Source: Ktedonobacterales bacterium
Lineage (GTDB): Bacteria; Chloroflexota; Ktedonobacteria; Ktedonobacterales; JACDGC01
Length of the DNA: 9,418 nucleotides
Reading direction: 5' to 3'
NCBI GenBank assembly: GCA_013815535.1
Contig: JACDGC010000102.1
Coordinates: 1 to 9,418, forward strand
A model generated the notes under the pieces. The model saw only the letters and a program-made list of their open reading frames with translations, did no database searches and was not told the DNA's origin. This document shows positions 6,164 to 9,418 of this stretch, one piece after another (position 1 is the first letter of the stretch; each line of letters begins with the position of its first letter). Made by a program: the position numbers and the translations under genes.

Positions 6164-6715
6164 TTATACGTGTTGCGCTGCCGGGGGCAAGGCCCGTTCG
6201 AGCGCGTCAAAGGTGAGGGTGTCGCCAGAGTCGCGCCCATAATGGGCGATGCGGATGCGCCCATCGGGGGCGATGAGAAAATCTGCGGGCATACGCTCAT
6301 CTGGGCCATCCATTGGTCCCCGGCCAAAGCCCAGTTCATAGCCACGGGCCAATTCTTTCTTGCGTGTCAGTCCGCCCCACCACAGACCAAAGGATGAAAC
6401 TTCAACGCCATATTGCTTATAGAGGGTCTGTTGGGGGTCGGCGACGATGGGGAAAGGGGCGGTGTGGGCATACGGCTGGCCCAAAATGTTTTCGCGTGAT
6501 GATTCAACGAAGGCGACGATCTTGAGTCCCTGCTCAGCTAGCGTCGGGTACTGTAGCGACAAACTATAGATGCGCAGACCACAGCGCGGGCAGGCCGCAA
6601 AGCGGAGGAACGAGAGCAGCAGCCATTGGCCCGCGAAAGCATCCAGACTGACACGCTGCCCCTGGATGTCATCAACGGCGAAGGGTTTGGGAATCTGTCC
6701 AACTTTCAGGCGCAT
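6164..6715 (-). CDS. Peroxiredoxin-like protein (AhpC/TSA superfamily)
   Basis: A thioredoxin-fold protein expected to reduce peroxides or act as a thiol oxidoreductase in the cytoplasm. The 183-residue product opens like an AhpC/TSA domain (GQIPKPFAVDDIQGQRVSLDAF) and carries FLRFAACPRCGLRI, with Cys42 and Cys45 in a CxxC. These are its only cysteines, so Cys42 would be the peroxidatic or redox residue and Cys45 its partner. ADFLIAPDGRIRIAHYG (residues 144-160) is the typical late beta-hairpin. The CPxCxLR pattern matches the peroxiredoxin-like subgroup rather than typical 2-Cys AhpC. GGAGGAAGAG lies just ahead of the ATG and a good promoter is present 57 nt upstream. It is a single gene, divergent from the mglB block. 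Confidence 0.88.
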   Translation of the reverse strand: MRLKVGQIPKPFAVDDIQGQRVSLDAFAGQWLLLSFLRFAACPRCGLRIYSLSLQYPTLAEQGLKIVAFVESSRENILGQPYAHTAPFPIVADPQQTLYKQYGVEVSSFGLWWGGLTRKKELARGYELGFGRGPMDGPDERMPADFLIAPDGRIRIAHYGRDSGDTLTFDALERALPPAAQHV

Positions 6716-6778
6716 TCACTCTTCCTCCATACATGTGTTGGTGGAACTTTCCCATGCCACTCTGAGCGGTTTGGGATG

Positions 6779-6808
6779 ATTGTAGCAGCGATGAACTCGC
6801 TTTGTAAA
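6779..6808 (-). promoter_or_regulatory. Sigma70-type promoter for the peroxiredoxin gene
   Basis: On the minus strand TTTACA (6803-6808, 5/6 match to the -35) and TACAAT (6779-6784, 5/6 match to the -10) are 18 nt apart. Transcription would start near 6772, about 57 nt before the ATG at 6715. Confidence 0.65.
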
Positions 6809-6898
6809 GAGGGCTGAAATGACCAATTTAGGCCGTGAGGTCAGGGGGATGGTCATCTGCCCCCATCACCCGATAAGATTGGCCGCTACGCTGGTGTT

Positions 6899-6927
6899 TT
6901 GCCATCATTCCGCCATTCTGCTATACT
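6899..6927 (+). promoter_or_regulatory. Sigma70-type promoter for the mglB-mglA block
   Basis: TTGCCA (6899-6904) and TATACT (6922-6927), each 5/6 to consensus, are separated by exactly 17 nt. Transcription would start near 6934, about 30 nt before the roadblock gene. It is the best-formed promoter in the window. Confidence 0.78.
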
Positions 6928-6964
6928 ACGGGCGGCGCTGAACGCGCCAGGGGAGCAATGTGGC

Positions 6965-7465
6965 ATGCAGGAGGGCGACGCGCGGCTGGCGGTGATTCAT
7001 GCGCGCGTGGCGGCATTCGCGGCGGAAGCCCATGCGCGCCAGGTGGTGTTGCTGGAAATGAGCGGCCACGTGTTGGCCACAGCAGGCGATTCGTGGGGCG
7101 ACGATGTCGCGCTGGGCGCGCTGCTGGCGAGCCTCTTTGGCTCCGCGCGGGCACTGGCGGAGCTCTTTGGCGAGGGCGAATTTCGCGCGCTCTTTCAGCA
7201 AGGGGCCGCGACCAGCATCTACACCATCCTCATCGGCGACCGCTGGCTCTTAGTGACAGCCTTTGATGGGGGCACGCAGATGGGGTTGGTGCGCATGTTG
7301 GCGGCCAGCGCCGCAGACGATCTGGCCGCCTTACTGGCACAGCTTGCCCAGGCCGACATCAGCGCCGTGCGCGCTGTGGTCCACAGTTCCGCCTTTCGCT
7401 CCAGTTTTGATGATACGCTGGATCGGCTCTTTGGCGCAGATTCCGACGACATGGTGGGGGGCTAA
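6965..7465 (+). CDS. mglB: Roadblock/LC7 domain protein, MglB-like
   Basis: Predicted GTPase-activating partner of the MglA-like GTPase encoded 3 nt downstream. The 166-residue protein has a roadblock/LC7 pattern: an N-terminal helix (LAVIHARVAAFAAEAHA), strands VVLLEMSGHVLATAG (27-41), a central helix ALGALLASLFGSARALAELFG (49-69), strands TSIYTILIGDRWLLVTAFD (83-101) and a final helix AADDLAALLAQLAQ. A C-terminal tail of about 30 residues extends past the domain. Dimers of this fold bind MglA in the known pair. The frame is open upstream to 6899, but that would include the promoter; the ATG at 6965 has GGGGAGC 8 nt ahead. The mglB role is inferred from fold and gene pairing. Confidence 0.85.
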   Translation: MQEGDARLAVIHARVAAFAAEAHARQVVLLEMSGHVLATAGDSWGDDVALGALLASLFGSARALAELFGEGEFRALFQQGAATSIYTILIGDRWLLVTAFDGGTQMGLVRMLAASAADDLAALLAQLAQADISAVRAVVHSSAFRSSFDDTLDRLFGADSDDMVGG

Positions 7466-7468
7466 ACG

Positions 7469-8044
7469 ATGGCGCTCATCAACACTGCCGGACGCGAGAT
7501 CCAGTGCAAACTGGTGTATTACGGCATCGGGCAGTCGGGCAAAACCAGCAATGTGCAATATATCTTTCAACATTCCCCCTCCGAGTCGCGCGGCCAGTTC
7601 CTCTCGGTGGCCACCGAGCAAGAAATGACCCTCTTCTTCGACTTCCTCCCGCTGGATTTTGGTCTGGTGCACGGCTTTCATGTGCGCTTCCATCTCTACA
7701 CTGTGCCAGGGCAAATTCGCTATGAACGCACGCACGCGGCGGTGTTGCAAGGCGCGGATGGCGTCGTCTTTGTGGCGGATTCGCACCGCGACCGCCTGGA
7801 AGAAAACTACGGCGGTCTGGTAGAATTGGAAGCAAATATGCATTCCTTGGGACGCGACATGGCCGAATTTCCGCTGGTGCTGCAATGGAATAAACGCGAT
7901 GTGCCCGACGCGCTTTCCGTGGCGGTGCTGGAACGCTATCTGAACCGTCGCGGTGTGCCCACCTTTGAGGCCACCGCCATCACTGGCATGGGGGTCTTTC
8001 CCACCCTGCGGACCATTTGCAAACACATCATGGCGCGTTTATAG
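7469..8044 (+). CDS. mglA: MglA-like small Ras-family GTPase
   Basis: A cytoplasmic GTP switch; in Myxococcus xanthus and Thermus relatives it sets cell polarity or motility with MglB. The 191-residue protein aligns without gaps at its N-terminus to M. xanthus MglA as I recall it: P-loop GIGQSGKT (19-26), TLFFDFLPLDFG (54-65), RFHLYTVPGQ (73-82) with TVPGQ replacing the usual DxxG, GVVFVADS (98-105) and NKRD (141-144). Catalytic Gln82 is present. The arginine-finger position 53 is methionine (ATG at 7625-7627, in TEQEMTLFF), unlike the usual TxRT. It starts 3 nt after mglB, with a G-run (7455-7460) as ribosome binding site. The family is clear; the process it controls here is unknown. Confidence 0.93.
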   Translation: MALINTAGREIQCKLVYYGIGQSGKTSNVQYIFQHSPSESRGQFLSVATEQEMTLFFDFLPLDFGLVHGFHVRFHLYTVPGQIRYERTHAAVLQGADGVVFVADSHRDRLEENYGGLVELEANMHSLGRDMAEFPLVLQWNKRDVPDALSVAVLERYLNRRGVPTFEATAITGMGVFPTLRTICKHIMARL

Positions 8045-8191
8045 CCGGGCCAACACCAGCAAACCGGCAAGACCCACATAAGAAGGATGTGAAGGATGCG
8101 CGGCACCACCCGAGCGCACTGACCCGCTGACGCTTTCCGCGAAGAGCTCCCTGGTTGGGTGGCTCGCACAATCAGGCTGACAGGATGCACG
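8045..8191 (+). other. 147-nt spacer between mglA and the DUF4388 gene
   Basis: No gene or intrinsic terminator is seen. The octamer GAAGGATG occurs twice in tandem (8082-8089 and 8091-8098). No well-formed promoter is visible, so the downstream genes are probably read through from mglA. Confidence 0.45.
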
Positions 8192-9061
8192 ATGACCGAA
8201 GGGCTGTTGCAAGAGATTCCGCTGGATGGCGTCATTCAACTGGTGACGCTCGGCGGCGGAACGGGGGAATTGGAACTGGTGCCACTGTTGCCACCGCACC
8301 AGGCAGGCAGCCGTGTGCCCGTCGGCCATCTCTTCTTTCGTGAGGGCGCGTTGCATGCCGCTTTTCTGGCTGAGCGTGGCGGCGAGGCGGTGATGAAAAC
8401 GCTCTTTTTGTGGGAAGCAGGCTTCTTTACCTGGACGCCGCGTGATGCCCAATCCATCCCCCCCGCCAATATCATGCAAGATACGTCCCTGGTGATTCTG
8501 AGCGGCTTCAAACATCACGAGACATGGACGCAGGCGCGCGAGGTTATCCCCACCTTGCGGGTGGTGCTCTGTCGCCCCTCATCTCCCTTGCCCGGCCCTC
8601 CCGGCCCCCTCCCCGAGACGCATACGCTCGATGCGCAAGTGCTGGCGCTGTGCGATGGGCAGACGCAACTCGCCCAGATCAGCGAACGGCTGGGGGGCGG
8701 GCGCATCGCGTGTCGCTTCGCGGCGGCGCGGCTGGTGGTGGCGGGCTTGCTAGCGGTGAAGCCGCTGACCATGGGCGAAAAGCTGGCACGCAGCGTCGCC
8801 ATCACCGCGCATCCATTACTAGGGGTGGCGGGCGAGATCTTTTGTGACGCCGCCCTGCAACGCACGGGCATCGACCCAGCCACGCTGGCGCAGCCGCAAA
8901 AGCTGCGCATCGGCCAGGTGGCTCAGGTGGTCAGCGAAATGGGGGGCGATGTGGCAGCGGTGCTGGGGGCACAGCGTGCCCGCGACATGACCGAACAACT
9001 GGGAACAGCGCTGGGCGTCGCCAGCTATCAAACCAATGAGGGGGGAATTCACCATGTCTGA
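8192..9061 (+). CDS. DUF4388 (PATAN-like) domain protein
   Basis: A putative signalling adaptor. Of 289 residues, about 1-105 match the DUF4388 pattern: MTEGLLQEIPLDGVIQLVTL, then TGELELVPL, VGHLFFREGALHAAFLAERGGEAVMKTLFLWEAGFFTW. A proline-rich linker (about 128-142, PLPGPPGPLP) follows, then a winged-helix-like part (146-191, ALCDGQTQLAQISERLG and AARLVVAGLLAV), then a helical C-terminal region of about 95 residues. DUF4388 proteins are often neighbours of MglA-type GTPases and two-component systems. The frame is open from a GTG at 8159, but the ATG at 8192 has AGGA 7 nt ahead and starts with the usual family opening. It overlaps the thioesterase start by 8 nt. No catalytic residues are evident. 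Confidence 0.85.
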   Translation: MTEGLLQEIPLDGVIQLVTLGGGTGELELVPLLPPHQAGSRVPVGHLFFREGALHAAFLAERGGEAVMKTLFLWEAGFFTWTPRDAQSIPPANIMQDTSLVILSGFKHHETWTQAREVIPTLRVVLCRPSSPLPGPPGPLPETHTLDAQVLALCDGQTQLAQISERLGGGRIACRFAAARLVVAGLLAVKPLTMGEKLARSVAITAHPLLGVAGEIFCDAALQRTGIDPATLAQPQKLRIGQVAQVVSEMGGDVAAVLGAQRARDMTEQLGTALGVASYQTNEGGIHHV

Positions 9062-9418
9062 CGCGCCCACCGCACCCACGGGCCACTATCTGCCAACTGG
9101 CGAATTCGTGGCCCGCGCCGCCATCCGCGCCTACGAGCCAGGGAGCACCAACCGCCTGGGCATCGGCAACCTGCTGCGCTATTGCGAGCTGGCAGCGAAT
9201 ATGGCCTCGGCGGCGTCGGGCTTCGGCGCGGGCTGGTATCGTGAGCGTGACGAAGGCTGGGTGACGTTTCGCCAAACCATCGAACTGGTGGCCCCGGTGG
9301 GGGTGGGCCAGACGCTGGACCTGATGACCTGGGTGGTGGACTTCTCCCGCGTGTCGTCACGCCGTTTTTACCGTTTGACGCGCACCGACACGGGCGCGGT
9401 GGTGGCGCGCACCGAAAC
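9054..9418 (+). CDS. Hotdog-fold acyl thioesterase, 3' end outside window
   Basis: Predicted to hydrolyse an acyl-CoA or acyl-ACP thioester. The 121 codons visible match the 4HBT / acyl-ACP thioesterase type: a first strand FVARAAIRAYEPGSTNRLGI, the long hotdog helix LLRYCELAANMASAASGFG (40-58), then strands WVTFRQTIELV, GQTLDLMTWVVDFSR and SRRFYRLTR. The ATG at 9054 overlaps the stop of the DUF4388 gene (ATGTCTGA shared) and has GAGGGGGG 8 nt upstream, so translation is probably coupled. The C-terminal strand is not in view, and the catalytic acidic residue cannot be fixed with confidence. Placement with a GTPase module is unusual; its substrate is unknown. Confidence 0.85.
   Translation, partial: MSDAPTAPTGHYLPTGEFVARAAIRAYEPGSTNRLGIGNLLRYCELAANMASAASGFGAGWYRERDEGWVTFRQTIELVAPVGVGQTLDLMTWVVDFSRVSSRRFYRLTRTDTGAVVARTE

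Noticed and set aside
7331..8026. 231-codon minus-strand frame opposite mglA.
   Set aside because: Antisense shadow of the MglA-like GTPase, whose motifs are unambiguous.
8087..8122. Start-stop ATGTGA and a following 8-codon frame, each after GAAGG, upstream of the DUF4388 gene.
   Set aside because: Too short to support; the second has its Shine-Dalgarno-like bases touching the ATG. It may only be a tandem octamer repeat.

Overview
The window is high-GC bacterial DNA, densely coding, with 15 protein genes that I can support and no rRNA, tRNA, CRISPR array or insertion sequence that I can see. A CTC-type ribosomal protein bL25, an MglA/MglB polarity pair followed by a DUF4388 (PATAN-like) protein, and a type III polyketide synthase would fit Chloroflexota or a related deep-branching, GC-rich lineage. 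That placement is a guess from gene content, not a demonstrated assignment.

Layout. (1) Positions 38-1659, plus strand: a type III polyketide synthase and a class I SAM-dependent methyltransferase, 17 bp apart, probably a two-gene pathway making and methylating a polyketide such as an alkylpyrone or alkylresorcinol. (2) Positions 1740-5836, minus strand: a long run of eight genes. In transcription order these are ribosomal protein bL25, five small proteins of 118, 92, 116, 97 and 140 residues that I do not recognise, a 33-residue single-span membrane micro-protein, and a fatty acid desaturase with all three histidine boxes. The first four gaps are 32-42 nt and nearly every gene has a purine-rich GAAAG-type ribosome binding site, so the front part reads as one operon. 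The gaps then widen to 117, 176 and 152 nt, so the micro-protein and desaturase may have their own transcription. (3) Positions 6164-6715, minus strand: a peroxiredoxin-like thioredoxin-fold protein with its own promoter. (4) Positions 6965-9418, plus strand, divergent from the peroxiredoxin: a strong sigma70-like promoter (6899-6927) driving a roadblock/LC7 protein (MglB-like), an MglA-like small GTPase, a DUF4388 protein and a hotdog-fold acyl thioesterase that runs off the end of the window.

How they may work together. The PKS/methyltransferase pair, the desaturase and the thioesterase all concern acyl chains or acyl thioesters, so the window has a lipid flavour. The MglB-MglA-DUF4388 block is a signalling or polarity module in which MglB would act as GTPase activator for MglA. 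The most notable points are the cluster of unrecognised small proteins behind bL25, the micro-protein, a methionine in MglA where the Myxococcus xanthus protein has its catalytic arginine finger, and a structured leader with an uncertain start codon in front of bL25. No stretch longer than 300 bases lacks a gene. The two largest gaps (5837-6163 and 6716-6964) hold promoters and leader structures.
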